A stretch of DNA of 39,476 bases, taken from positions 1-39,476 of IMG/VR virus record IMGVR_UViG_3300008116_001193; one strand, 5' to 3'. The DNA is from a virus. Shown here piece after piece: positions 16,734 to 26,111 of this stretch (position 1 is its first letter; each line of letters starts with the position of its first letter). A model generated the notes under the pieces. The model searched no databases. It saw nothing but the letters and a program-made list of their open reading frames with translations, and was not told the DNA's origin. A program made the translations under genes and the position numbers.

Positions 16734-17837
16734 ATGAAGCCACGTTCGGCTAAAAACAAAGGTAAACGGTTACAAAATGCTATACGAGATATGATTTTGG
16801 AAAACTTCACACAGCTGGAACCAGATGATGTGGTTTCAACTTTGATGGGTGATAGTGGAACAGATATTAAGTTGTCACCTGCGGCGCGGAAGCTATTTCC
16901 TTACTCTCCAGAGTGCAAGAACCAAGAAAATCTAATCTCTCTTTTGTCGCAAATATTAGGTGATTTTAAACAGTTTGGAAATGGTGAGCACTATTTCCAA
17001 TGTCCGTTTTGCCATAATCATAAGAGAAAGTTCGCTGTCAATTTATTAAAAAATGTTTTTCATTGTTGGCATTGTGGGGCTAAGGGTCGTTCTTTAATAA
17101 CATTATTTAAGAGATTGGACGTATCCCCGTCCCAGATGAAGGAACTACGGTCACTATTGTCCGATGACCAAGTTCGCAATTACAAAGAAACAGAAGATGA
17201 AGTAACCGACCTACATCTTCCGCCGGGGTATAAACCACTCTGGATTCCAACCAAGAGTCTCCAGTATAAGCACGCTCTCCGATATTTAACGAAGAGAGGA
17301 ATCACAGGATATGATATTATCCGTTATCAAATGGGGTATACGATTGATGGTCCTTATGCCAATCGGATTATTATTCCTTCATATGACCAGAATAACAAGC
17401 TAAACTATTTCATCGCCCGTAGTTTCTATGATGACGGAATGAAGTATAAGAATCCACCAGTTTCGAAGAATGTGGTGATGTTCGAGAACCAAATAAACTG
17501 GAAGATGCCTTTGGTATTGTGTGAAGGTGTGTTCGATGCTATCGCAATTCGTCGAAACGCCGTACCTCTTTTGGGTAAGTTCATACCCAAAAAGCTGTTG
17601 AAGGAAATGGTCAAGAACAAAGTGAAAGATGTGTATGTCGTATTGGATGATGATGCGCTAAATGACGCACGAGAAATAGAACAAACGCTGAATGCATATG
17701 AAATGAATGTCAAGTTAGTAAACCTTGACAAGAAAGACCCTTCGGAGTTAGGTTTCAAAGATACATGGGAATGTATTGAACGAGGAACCGCAACAACCTT
17801 TAAAGACTATATTGGTGGCAGGTTACAAAATCTATGA
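16734..17837 (+). CDS. DnaG-type primase with a truncated PD-(D/E)XK nuclease at its N-terminus
   Basis: A 367-aa protein with three recognisable parts. Residues 1-65 (RSAKNKGKRLQNAIRDMILE; LEPDDVVSTLMGDSGTDIKL; FPYSPECKNQE) match the front half of a phage PD-(D/E)XK/resolvase-like nuclease, with D44 and E60-x-K62 as would-be catalytic residues. The rest of that fold is missing. Residues about 80-125 form a primase zinc-binding domain with C90PFC93 and C111WHC114, and its typical lead-in FGNGEHYFQCPFC. Residues about 255-330 form the TOPRIM domain (LCEGVFDAIAI with E264; VYVVLDDDAL with D305 and D307). The primase makes RNA primers at the fork, the role of T4 gp61. The stop overlaps the start of the Mre11-Rad50 gene (ATGA at 17834-17837), so both are co-expressed. 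The nuclease remnant is probably inactive. Confidence 0.82.
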   Translation: MKPRSAKNKGKRLQNAIRDMILENFTQLEPDDVVSTLMGDSGTDIKLSPAARKLFPYSPECKNQENLISLLSQILGDFKQFGNGEHYFQCPFCHNHKRKFAVNLLKNVFHCWHCGAKGRSLITLFKRLDVSPSQMKELRSLLSDDQVRNYKETEDEVTDLHLPPGYKPLWIPTKSLQYKHALRYLTKRGITGYDIIRYQMGYTIDGPYANRIIIPSYDQNNKLNYFIARSFYDDGMKYKNPPVSKNVVMFENQINWKMPLVLCEGVFDAIAIRRNAVPLLGKFIPKKLLKEMVKNKVKDVYVVLDDDALNDAREIEQTLNAYEMNVKLVNLDKKDPSELGFKDTWECIERGTATTFKDYIGGRLQNL

Positions 17838-20800
17838 AAATTACTGTACCATTTACGAAGTTACGAACAATTGCACATTGTGCCGACATTCATATTCGAC
17901 TCTTTAAGCGGCACGAAGAATATCGAGGAGCATTTACTACATTCTATGAGCAACTCCGTCAGACAGATTTGACCGATGGAGTGATTGTCGTTGCTGGTGA
18001 CATCCTTCATGCCAAGACCGATATGAGTCCAGAAATGGTGGAACTTGCCTCAGAGTTCCTCCGTAATCTTGCGGATATCGCTCCTACCTTTGTCATCGCC
18101 GGCAACCACGACCTCAATCTCTCCAATATGAACCGATTGGACAGCTTGACACCGATTATTAAGAATCTCAATCACCAAAATCTTCATTACTTCAAGCACT
18201 CCGACATCTACCAAGTTGCTGACATAGATTTCGCAGTATTCTCTATATTAGATGACCGTGAACAATGGCCCGATGTTCAAAACTGTCGGAAGAACGCAAA
18301 GAAAATTGCATTGTACCACGGACCTGTTCACGGCGCACAAACCGATGTCAAGTATGTTATTACCAATCGTCATGTAGGTGTGGATACATTTGAAGGATAT
18401 GATGTCGTGTTGCTTGGTGACATTCACAAGTATCAAGTTCTTCAAGAAAGTAATCCAGTTATCGTATACTCCTCGTCACTTATTCAACAGAATCACGGAG
18501 AGTCGGTTACTGGTCACGGTTGGTGCTTGTGGAATGTTGAAGATTGTACACATATATTCAAGGAACTTCCTAACGCATACGGTTATTACACATTGGAGTT
18601 GGTCGAAGGTAAGATTAACTTCCCAACTGATATGCCGAAGAATGTTCGACTTCGTTTGTTTACGGGGAATGCTGATACCTCACTCGTCAAGAAGACGACC
18701 GCCGCATTACGGAAACGGTATAATGTTATTGAGCTGAGTATCAACAAGAACCGATTCAATACATCCAGCCCGTCATATCGGAAGGGAACACATCTTACCA
18801 CGGATGTTACGAATCTTAATACACAGAACTCTCTCATCCAAGATTGGATTGAGCGGAATCACGAAACGATTGACGATGAGTTGATGAAAAAGATTATTGC
18901 GGTCAACACGAAGTTGAATGCACAAGTCAACCACGATGACCATTCACGGAACATTCACTGGCGTCCGTTAAAGTTTACGTTCTCTAATATGTTCTCATAT
19001 GGAGAGGGTAACGAAATCAATTTTGAACATATGCAAGGATTGCATGGTGTGTTTGCCCCAAACGCATCTGGAAAGAGTTCGTCGATGGACGCCCTCATCT
19101 TCTGCTTGTACGATAAGACCCCACGGGCATTCCGTGGTGACCATATTATGAACAATCGTAAGGACACATTTGAGTGTGAATTGAAGTTTGAAATTGACCA
19201 AGACATCTATTTCATTCGTAGAACTGGTACACGGAAAAAGACTGGCGATGTTAAGGTAGACGTATCATTCTGGAAGGAGAACGAAGATGGTACCCATACG
19301 TCATTAAACGGCGAAGACCGCCGGGACACTAACGCTAATATTCGTAACTATGTGGGTAGTTATGAAGATTTCGTACTGACTGCATTAAGTAGTCAAACGG
19401 CAAATGCACTCTTCATTGATAAGTCACATTCTGAACGAAAGGACTTACTTATTCAATTTATGGGATTGAATGTGTTTGATAAATTGTTTGATACAGCAAA
19501 CGAAGAGTGTAAGGAAATCTCTGGTGCGTTAAAGAAGTTCAAGAAAGTTGACTTTGACCAAGTAATCGCAGATGCTCAGACAAAGTTGGAAGATAATAAG
19601 GTCAAGCATGAGAAGGTCGAAACTACGATTACCGACCTTAAAGAAGAACGAGATATGTTGGATGAGAAGCTGAGGGAATGGCAAAACCAAAAGCGTCCAG
19701 TACCAAACATTACACTAGATATGGACGTATTGATTTCTACTTTGGCTAAGTCTGTTGACCAAATCTTAGAATATTCTGAGGGCAAGGTAGATGCGGAAAA
19801 GAGACTGGAAGCTATCAACACTAGTATTAAGGAACGTACGCAAGCAATAGTTGATGCAAACATTCCAGAACTTCGTCAGTCGGTGGAAGAGTATAATAAA
19901 CTTTCTGCCTTATTGAACAAGGGCAGTAGTGCGTTAAAGTTGACCACTTCGAAGGTTACTGAAAAAGAAAAGTTCAAGACCAAACTGGAAAGTTACAAGT
20001 ATAATCCAGATTGTAACGTCTGCGTAGAAAACAATAAGTCAATTATTGAGGATATGGAGTCGGTCACTCACGAATTGGTTGATTTATATGAACTTCAATC
20101 CAAACAAGAAGATGCGGTCAACGAAATTAAGCAACAGATGGAACCGTTGGTTGATAAGGTCAACCTCTGTGCACATTATGAGAAGTTACAAAACGAAGTC
20201 CAACAGTTCCAAAAGAAGGCAGGTACGGTTGAGTTGGAAATCCAGAAGTTGATTACTAATATTGAAAAGTGTGACCGTCAGCGGGAACAGACAGAAAAAG
20301 ATATTGAATTATTTAAGACAAACGAGGACAATATCAGACACAACAAAGAAATTGATATGCATATTGGTCACGTGGAATATGATATCAATGTAAGTAAGAA
20401 GGCGATGGACAAGTTGGAGAAGCAACTTCGTGAATTGCATGGAGAAATCAAGGTACTCGAAGCTACTAAGGCTGATGTTCTTAACCAAATTAAGGAAGCC
20501 GAAGAGCTTGAGGATACCTACGAGGCTTACAAGTATTATATGGAAGCCGTGGGTCGTGACGGGGTGCCATACGAACTGATGTCACGGGCAATCCCAGCAA
20601 TCGAATCTGAAATAAATAATATTTTAACACAGATTGCAGAGTTTACCATTTCTCTTGAAGTGGACGGGAAGAACATTCTTGGGAAGCTGAATTACGACCA
20701 CGAACGTATCTGGCCGTTGGAAAACTCGTCTGGTATGGAACGGTTTATTAGTAGTTTAGCTATCCGTGTGGCATTGTTGAACGCCTCAAATCTTCCAAAG

Positions 20801-20998
20801 TCCAACTTTATGATTATCGACGAAGGGTTGGGTACGTTGGATGCCGAAAACCTGACGGCTATGCACACAATGTTCAGTATCTTAAAGGGTCAATTCGATT
20901 TCTTAGTAGTTATCAGTCACTTGGACATCGCTCGGGATATGGTGGACAAGGTAATTGAAATCAAACGGGAAGACGGTTTCTCGTATATTAATGTCTAA
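17834..20998 (+). CDS. Single-chain Mre11-Rad50 (gp47-gp46) recombination nuclease
   Basis: A 1,054-aa fusion of the two subunits of the phage recombination nuclease, which resects DNA ends for recombination-dependent replication and degrades host DNA. Residues 1-370 are the Mre11/SbcD/gp47 phosphodiesterase with all metal motifs: HCADIHI, VVAGDILH, VIAGNHDLN, LYHGPVHG and LLGDIHKYQ. From about 374 the Rad50/SbcC/gp46 ATPase begins (LKFTFSNMFSYGEGNEINF), with Walker A APNASGKSS (K414), a long coiled coil, a zinc hook C727xxC730, signature SSGMERF, Walker B NFMIIDEGLGTLD (D996, E997) and H-loop VVISHLD. T4 encodes these as two genes of about 339 and 560 aa. No stop or in-frame re-initiation site is seen at the join. 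It overlaps the primase stop and ends in a hairpin. Confidence 0.92.
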   Translation: MKITVPFTKLRTIAHCADIHIRLFKRHEEYRGAFTTFYEQLRQTDLTDGVIVVAGDILHAKTDMSPEMVELASEFLRNLADIAPTFVIAGNHDLNLSNMNRLDSLTPIIKNLNHQNLHYFKHSDIYQVADIDFAVFSILDDREQWPDVQNCRKNAKKIALYHGPVHGAQTDVKYVITNRHVGVDTFEGYDVVLLGDIHKYQVLQESNPVIVYSSSLIQQNHGESVTGHGWCLWNVEDCTHIFKELPNAYGYYTLELVEGKINFPTDMPKNVRLRLFTGNADTSLVKKTTAALRKRYNVIELSINKNRFNTSSPSYRKGTHLTTDVTNLNTQNSLIQDWIERNHETIDDELMKKIIAVNTKLNAQVNHDDHSRNIHWRPLKFTFSNMFSYGEGNEINFEHMQGLHGVFAPNASGKSSSMDALIFCLYDKTPRAFRGDHIMNNRKDTFECELKFEIDQDIYFIRRTGTRKKTGDVKVDVSFWKENEDGTHTSLNGEDRRDTNANIRNYVGSYEDFVLTALSSQTANALFIDKSHSERKDLLIQFMGLNVFDKLFDTANEECKEISGALKKFKKVDFDQVIADAQTKLEDNKVKHEKVETTITDLKEERDMLDEKLREWQNQKRPVPNITLDMDVLISTLAKSVDQILEYSEGKVDAEKRLEAINTSIKERTQAIVDANIPELRQSVEEYNKLSALLNKGSSALKLTTSKVTEKEKFKTKLESYKYNPDCNVCVENNKSIIEDMESVTHELVDLYELQSKQEDAVNEIKQQMEPLVDKVNLCAHYEKLQNEVQQFQKKAGTVELEIQKLITNIEKCDRQREQTEKDIELFKTNEDNIRHNKEIDMHIGHVEYDINVSKKAMDKLEKQLRELHGEIKVLEATKADVLNQIKEAEELEDTYEAYKYYMEAVGRDGVPYELMSRAIPAIESEINNILTQIAEFTISLEVDGKNILGKLNYDHERIWPLENSSGMERFISSLAIRVALLNASNLPKSNFMIIDEGLGTLDAENLTAMHTMFSILKGQFDFLVVISHLDIARDMVDKVIEIKREDGFSYINV

Positions 20999-21020
20999 CT
21001 CAACTATTTATATTGAGTTA
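20996..21020 (+). terminator. Hairpin after the Mre11-Rad50 gene with CTATTTATA loop
   Basis: A perfect 8-bp inverted repeat (TAACTCAA 20996-21003, TTGAGTTA 21013-21020), beginning with the stop codon, encloses exactly CTATTTATA. The same nine bases sit in the loop of the hairpin at 892-920, while the stems differ in sequence. There is no T tract after the stem, so it is not a textbook intrinsic terminator. It marks the border between the DNA-metabolism island and the next late gene. The - strand of the loop reads TATAAATA, the T4 late octamer. Confidence 0.5.
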
Positions 21021-21039
21021 GGACTCTAAACGAGACTGT

Positions 21040-22854
21040 ATGGCAAAGACAAAAAAGACTATACAATTAAAAAATTTAGCACAATATGATGTATTGATTG
21101 AAGATAGATCTGCGTCTTCTACATATTTTCAAGTAACGAATCTACCACCATCTTTTACTGGTGGTAGAAATTCGTTTTTACTGGCAGGGTCATCCGCATT
21201 AAAATCTGCGTCTAATATTCAAATAGAAATAATAGACGCAGATGGGATACCTATTTTCCAAAATCCAATACAAAAATATGTACAAGGAAATTCTAGATTA
21301 GTTTCCGTAGAAGTGACAGAAAACACAGCTGTTGGGTTTGCTACCATCGTTATATTGGGGCAGGCTACAGTATTACCGAATGGCCAACCAGTACCACCGG
21401 ATTGGCAAAATTCATATAATGTTCGTTGGACTAAACAAATACTAGTAGAGCGAAACTTAAGAAATTCCTCTCCACTTATATTAAGAGACACACCAACAGT
21501 GTTTTCTGAAGAAAATAGATTATATAGTGTATTAACTTCTTCATTTGTAACCGCAAGTACACCGTTTACAGCAAGTTTGACTCCTACACTATATTCTGGG
21601 TTTCAAATTGGATATACAATTAAAGCAGAGTCACCAACGGTGTTTTCGGAGGATTACTTTGGTGGGTATATAACTGGCTCTATGATTATAGATGGAATAA
21701 GCGCCAGTCTGTATCTACCGATAACAGATGTACTGAATACAACTACAGCATTTAGCACTGGTGAATTAATTAAAACAACAGATGGTCGAATTGTAGATAA
21801 AATTTATTTACGGAGTGGTAGCTATACTACATCATTATTTGGGTCATCATCTGCAATAAAAACCACAGCTCAGTTAGTATATAATACATCAAGTATAAAG
21901 GATAATCATATTCCTGTGTCGTATGCAAAACTTCGTTTAGTAAATTTGAACACAGTAAGCGGTGAAATATTTAAATTCAAAGTGTACAGTAAAGTTTCTA
22001 CTAATCTATCCGATTATAAATTAGTAGCGGAAGTACCGATAGCTACATCTGAATTATTGGTGACCAGTTCTATTCGTGGTAATTTACCAATAGGTGATTT
22101 ATATGTAGTACCCACAGCATCAAATTGGTATTCTGATAGACTAGAAACTAGTTCAAATGCGATATATACAATATCAGGATCTGCTGCTTACTATAACCCA
22201 ACAGTTACTAGTATAAATCCGCCAATTACAATGTCTATTACTGATGATGTATTATTGCGGTCACTTCGTTCAGTAATACCGACATTTAACAATACAAATT
22301 ATGCAGGATATGTATCGGCAAGTGGATACTTTATAGGAAATAAAAAATCGGTACAACTATTCCCAACAACAGAATATACCTTGCAATTCGATGCGGTTTA
22401 TAAAAAGACAGTTGGAGCGGTAAATTTAACTGGTGTGGACTCAAAGGTTGATATTTATCTTATAGGGGTAGAAGGCACTAAAGTTATTGACAACAATCCT
22501 TTAGGACAAAAAATCGGTACATTAACTTTACCGAGCGGAGCAGAAACTTATTGGTACCAAGACCAGCAACTTAACTTTACCCCACAATTAGCTGCGGCTG
22601 GAAATGTGGGTATACGATTCGTTGTAAGCAATGGATTCTGGTATTTTTCTGAAATATCATTAAAACCAGCATCGGATAGACTATTTGCACCAGATGAAGC
22701 ACAAATTTTAGTACCAAACACAGAATATTATAATGAATTATTACAACATAAGATAGAATTTTTTGATATCAATAGTAATTCAACAGATATAGCTATAGAA
22801 TCTATTCCTACCTTCTTTACTGGCTCGAATATTGATTTGGGTACAATACCATGA
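21040..22854 (+). CDS. Probable tail/virion structural protein, 604 aa
   Basis: A 604-aa beta-rich protein with Ser/Thr-rich composition similar to the other virion proteins and no catalytic motif. The N-terminus is KKTIQLKNLAQYDVLIEDRS. A conserved-looking central block reads SYNVRWTKQILVERNLRNSS and PLILRDTPTVF. The C-terminal third contains ATEYTLQ-like jelly-roll strands (TTEYTLQFDAVYKKTVG; QDQQLNFTPQLAAAGNVGIR; FWYFSEISLKPAS), a pattern like carbohydrate-binding modules of fibre proteins. It follows a hairpin boundary and its stop overlaps the next gene (ATGA at 22851). The role in tail or fibre is inferred; the exact family is not recognised. Confidence 0.6.
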   Translation: MAKTKKTIQLKNLAQYDVLIEDRSASSTYFQVTNLPPSFTGGRNSFLLAGSSALKSASNIQIEIIDADGIPIFQNPIQKYVQGNSRLVSVEVTENTAVGFATIVILGQATVLPNGQPVPPDWQNSYNVRWTKQILVERNLRNSSPLILRDTPTVFSEENRLYSVLTSSFVTASTPFTASLTPTLYSGFQIGYTIKAESPTVFSEDYFGGYITGSMIIDGISASLYLPITDVLNTTTAFSTGELIKTTDGRIVDKIYLRSGSYTTSLFGSSSAIKTTAQLVYNTSSIKDNHIPVSYAKLRLVNLNTVSGEIFKFKVYSKVSTNLSDYKLVAEVPIATSELLVTSSIRGNLPIGDLYVVPTASNWYSDRLETSSNAIYTISGSAAYYNPTVTSINPPITMSITDDVLLRSLRSVIPTFNNTNYAGYVSASGYFIGNKKSVQLFPTTEYTLQFDAVYKKTVGAVNLTGVDSKVDIYLIGVEGTKVIDNNPLGQKIGTLTLPSGAETYWYQDQQLNFTPQLAAAGNVGIRFVVSNGFWYFSEISLKPASDRLFAPDEAQILVPNTEYYNELLQHKIEFFDINSNSTDIAIESIPTFFTGSNIDLGTIP

Positions 22855-25742
22855 AACATTTGACTAACGAACAACTTAGTTTCTTATTGCAATTTCCAAC
22901 TGGACACAGACTCCAAGTTGGAGCATTGAGCTATATTGAAAAACATAAAATTCAAGATGTTGATATTTTGTTTGAAGCAACCAAAGCTACACAAAATATT
23001 ATTGATGTATTTAATAAGAAATTAGAAGTGTTGGACGAAAAGAAACGAAAGAAGTGTACCATATACCCAACTGATTCTGGAAATAAGATTCGTAAAAAGT
23101 GTAAACAAGCACACACCTGGGGTATTCATTACGCCCCTGTATGGAATCGATATGTTCAACCGGAACCAACCACACCAGACACGGGTACTGATGGTGGCGC
23201 GGATGTAGGTGGTGGAGAAACTGGTGGTGATGCTGGTGGTATAGCAGAACGAAAGGGAATCGCTGGGTCACGATTCACATTCCCAATGTCCATCGGTCCA
23301 GAAAATGATTATCAACAAAAACCACAAGACGAAGCAATGTCTAGTACGGAACGGATGCGGAAATTCAACAAGCGTCATCCTGAAAAAGTTCGTCAGTACT
23401 TGAAAAAGACCCAAGACGACCGTGTAGCTCGTAACCGTGACCGCCGTAAGGCAGTTGAAAAGCACGGTGAAGCTAAGATGAAAAACCACGATGTGCATCA
23501 TCCAAATGGTGCAAAGAATGGTAATTGGAAGTTAGCAAAGAAAGACCACGGGCGAGATAAGAAGAACGAGAATATTGAATATGTGTATTTGTCTGAACTA
23601 GCCGAAGGGGTTGTGCCAAATGGTAGTTGGACTCTTATATACGAGGGTGGTGCCGCAGGACATATGGCACACCCATACGAAGATGATTCATTGTCTTTTA
23701 CAGATGTAAAGGATATGGTTACCCGTGGACTCGTTGGTGATTTAGGTGCAGAAGAACCAGTGACAGAAAAACTTGACGGTCAAAATATTATGTTTACCGT
23801 TCGAGATGGTCGAGTATATTTCGCTCGTAATAAAGGACAAGTCAAAAACAAAGGTAAAAATGCGCTAGACACGGCTGGTATACGTCAGATGTTTGCTGGT
23901 CGTGGTGATATTGAAAAGGCGTTTACTGGTGCAGCAGAAGACTTACAAAATGCCATAGACGCACTTCCAGAAGAAGAACGTAATAAGATGTTCTCTGATG
24001 GTTCGAAGTTTATGAATGTCGAAATAGTATTTCCGGATACCAAGAACGTTATCCCATATGACAAATCTGTATTGGTGTTTCACGGAACCGTTGAATATGA
24101 CGACGAAGGTAACGAAATCAAGCGGTCAGTCGAAGATGGTCGTGAATTATCTGACCAACTTACTAAGGTTAATGCGCAAAAGCAAAAAACGTTTGGTATC
24201 TCGGGTCCAAAGACTATTAGTTTTAGTGATGCACAAACTGTTGAAAATAAAAATGCATTAAAAAAGATTGGAGCACGTTTAACTCAACTTCAAAAAGAAT
24301 ATGGTTTAGATGACAAGTCTACCATTGAAGATTATAAGACAAAATGGTGGGAAGATAAGATTATTCAAATCTCACAAGAAACCGGACTCGAATTCACTAA
24401 ACAAGAATTTGATGGTATGGTTCGTCGTTGGGCATTAGGCGATAAAAAGTTTAAGGTCGCTGATATTGAAGACCCAGAAAAGAAAAAATGGTTCCGTCAG
24501 TTTGAAGGAAGTGAACTAAAAGCAACACAACGTGAAGCAGTCCGTCCGCTGGAAAGTGTATTCTTACAAGTGGGTGCTATGTCACTTAAGCGGGTTACCG
24601 ATTTCTTATCAGCAAATAACCCAGAACTTGCGAATAAGTTGAAAGCTGAAGTATTGGATACCATTAAACAAATTCAGCAAACGGGTGATACAAACAAATT
24701 AGCTGCGTTACAAATTCAATTAGAACGTTTACAAGATATTGGAATGGACAATATCGTTCCAACCGAAGGTATGGTCTTTATGTATAAGGGTAAGCCATAC
24801 AAGTTCACTGGGACATTCGCTCCTGTCAACCAAATTTTGGGTACGTTAAAGTTTGATAAGGGTGAAGCAAAGTTAGTTGACGAACCAAAGGAAACTCCAA
24901 AAGAAGAACCAACTACAAAACCAGTACAAGGTGAACAACGTACCGTTGCTATCTTTACTGGACGTTTCCAACCATTCCATGCTGGTCACTATAGTATTTA
25001 TAAGTCGATGGTAGATAAGTTTGGTAAGGAGAATGTATATATCGCATCAAGTGATAAGACAGAGGCTGGTAAGTCTCCGTTTAAATTTAGTGATAAAAAA
25101 GAAATAATGACACAGATGTTCGATATTCCAGAAGATATGGTAGTTCAAGTCAAGAATCCATATGCACCAAAAGAAATTTTGGAAAAGCTTCCACCAGAGA
25201 CAGTATATGTAACTGCGGTCAGCCAAAAGGACTCAGAACGGTTGGGTGGTAAGTATTTCCAACCATATGATGAGAAGGGTCCAAAGAAAGGATTTGCCGA
25301 CCAAGGATATTTTATGGTCGCTCCAGAATTGGAGGTTGATATTGATGGGAAGAATATAAGTGGTACACAACTTCGTGCAATCTTTGGTAACCCAAACATT
25401 ACCGATGAAGTCAAGCAGGAAATCTTCGCAAAGGTGTATGGTAAATTCGACCAAGATATATTCAACAAAGTGGTCAAAACAACTACTAAGTCAGAAGAAG
25501 AATTAAAGATTACCAAGCAATTTGCAGAACCAGAAAAAGCAAAACAAAAACCAGAAGCTCCAATAGAAAAGAAACCACGAGTTAAAAAACCAGTGGATAC
25601 CACTACAAGTGATGATGCATCACAATATCAGCCAGGCGAAACGTGGCAAACTGCTGGTGGGAACTTCGGTGGTAAAAATAAAAAGAATCAAATTAAGTAT
25701 TTCGGGTCAGAAGAAAAAGCTAAGGCATTTGCAACCAAGTGA
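22851..25742 (+). CDS. 963-aa multidomain protein: HNH-like, KxDG ligase-like and NMN-adenylyltransferase-like domains
   Basis: Three domains are visible. Residues about 175-235 are basic and contain HDVHHPNG...WKLAKKDHGRD, an HNH-like metal-binding pattern. Residues about 255-660 contain GGAAGHMAHPYED followed by motifs in the order seen in covalent nucleotidyltransferases (DNA/RNA ligases, capping enzymes): EKLDGQN (motif I, K307), KFMNVEIVFP (III, E391), PTEGMVF (IV, E639) and KPYKFTG (V, K651), with about 240 residues inserted between III and IV. I recall this block as a conserved phage family (possibly DUF6267). Residues about 700-890 are a nucleotidylyltransferase with FTGRFQPFHAGH (H710, H713) and ISGTQLR (836-842), as in NadM/NMNAT enzymes. 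A Pro/Lys linker ends in QPGETWQTAGG. An NAD- or RNA-repair-related role is plausible but unproven. Confidence 0.8.
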   Translation: MKHLTNEQLSFLLQFPTGHRLQVGALSYIEKHKIQDVDILFEATKATQNIIDVFNKKLEVLDEKKRKKCTIYPTDSGNKIRKKCKQAHTWGIHYAPVWNRYVQPEPTTPDTGTDGGADVGGGETGGDAGGIAERKGIAGSRFTFPMSIGPENDYQQKPQDEAMSSTERMRKFNKRHPEKVRQYLKKTQDDRVARNRDRRKAVEKHGEAKMKNHDVHHPNGAKNGNWKLAKKDHGRDKKNENIEYVYLSELAEGVVPNGSWTLIYEGGAAGHMAHPYEDDSLSFTDVKDMVTRGLVGDLGAEEPVTEKLDGQNIMFTVRDGRVYFARNKGQVKNKGKNALDTAGIRQMFAGRGDIEKAFTGAAEDLQNAIDALPEEERNKMFSDGSKFMNVEIVFPDTKNVIPYDKSVLVFHGTVEYDDEGNEIKRSVEDGRELSDQLTKVNAQKQKTFGISGPKTISFSDAQTVENKNALKKIGARLTQLQKEYGLDDKSTIEDYKTKWWEDKIIQISQETGLEFTKQEFDGMVRRWALGDKKFKVADIEDPEKKKWFRQFEGSELKATQREAVRPLESVFLQVGAMSLKRVTDFLSANNPELANKLKAEVLDTIKQIQQTGDTNKLAALQIQLERLQDIGMDNIVPTEGMVFMYKGKPYKFTGTFAPVNQILGTLKFDKGEAKLVDEPKETPKEEPTTKPVQGEQRTVAIFTGRFQPFHAGHYSIYKSMVDKFGKENVYIASSDKTEAGKSPFKFSDKKEIMTQMFDIPEDMVVQVKNPYAPKEILEKLPPETVYVTAVSQKDSERLGGKYFQPYDEKGPKKGFADQGYFMVAPELEVDIDGKNISGTQLRAIFGNPNITDEVKQEIFAKVYGKFDQDIFNKVVKTTTKSEEELKITKQFAEPEKAKQKPEAPIEKKPRVKKPVDTTTSDDASQYQPGETWQTAGGNFGGKNKKNQIKYFGSEEKAKAFATK

Positions 25743-25748
25743 GGTTAT

Positions 25749-26111
25749 ATGTTTAAAAATGAAGAAGCATTAAATGATGTTCGTAAGAAAGTAGCAGAAA
25801 AGTTAAATAAAGACGAAACAGAGCTTCGTCGTCAAGGTAAGTGGAAAGATTTCGAACAAAAAATGATGCTACGCAATTATATCTCAGCGGCAAAAGACAG
25901 ACTCCAAGAATTACAACATTACCTCGACAATCTCAGTAAACCAGAATATCTGCTAATGAATGAGCATGAAAAAACTGTATTGATGTTTGAAAAGTGGGAT
26001 ATTGATTTAGACACTGTAAGAAAAGATTTAACGGATGAAATTGAATTAATCAAAAAAAATTTGGCAGAAACCATAGAACAGTACGGTACTGGAGAAGATA
26101 ATGAAACTTAA
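25749..26111 (+). CDS. Coiled-coil hypothetical protein, 120 aa
   Basis: A 120-aa highly charged helical protein predicted to be largely coiled coil (EALNDVRKKVAEKLNKDETE; AKDRLQELQHYLDNLSKPEY; DLTDEIELIKKNLAETIEQY). No motif or family recognised. GAGG precedes ATG 25749 by about 6 bases. The last 11 bases overlap the start of the spanin-like gene at 26101, so both may be translated together. It could be an assembly or lysis-related small protein. Confidence 0.6.
   Translation: MFKNEEALNDVRKKVAEKLNKDETELRRQGKWKDFEQKMMLRNYISAAKDRLQELQHYLDNLSKPEYLLMNEHEKTVLMFEKWDIDLDTVRKDLTDEIELIKKNLAETIEQYGTGEDNET

Noticed and set aside
25145-25603. Minus-strand open frame opposite the nucleotidyltransferase domain (152 codons)
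   Set aside because: Lies entirely within a strongly supported + strand domain; no independent signals.
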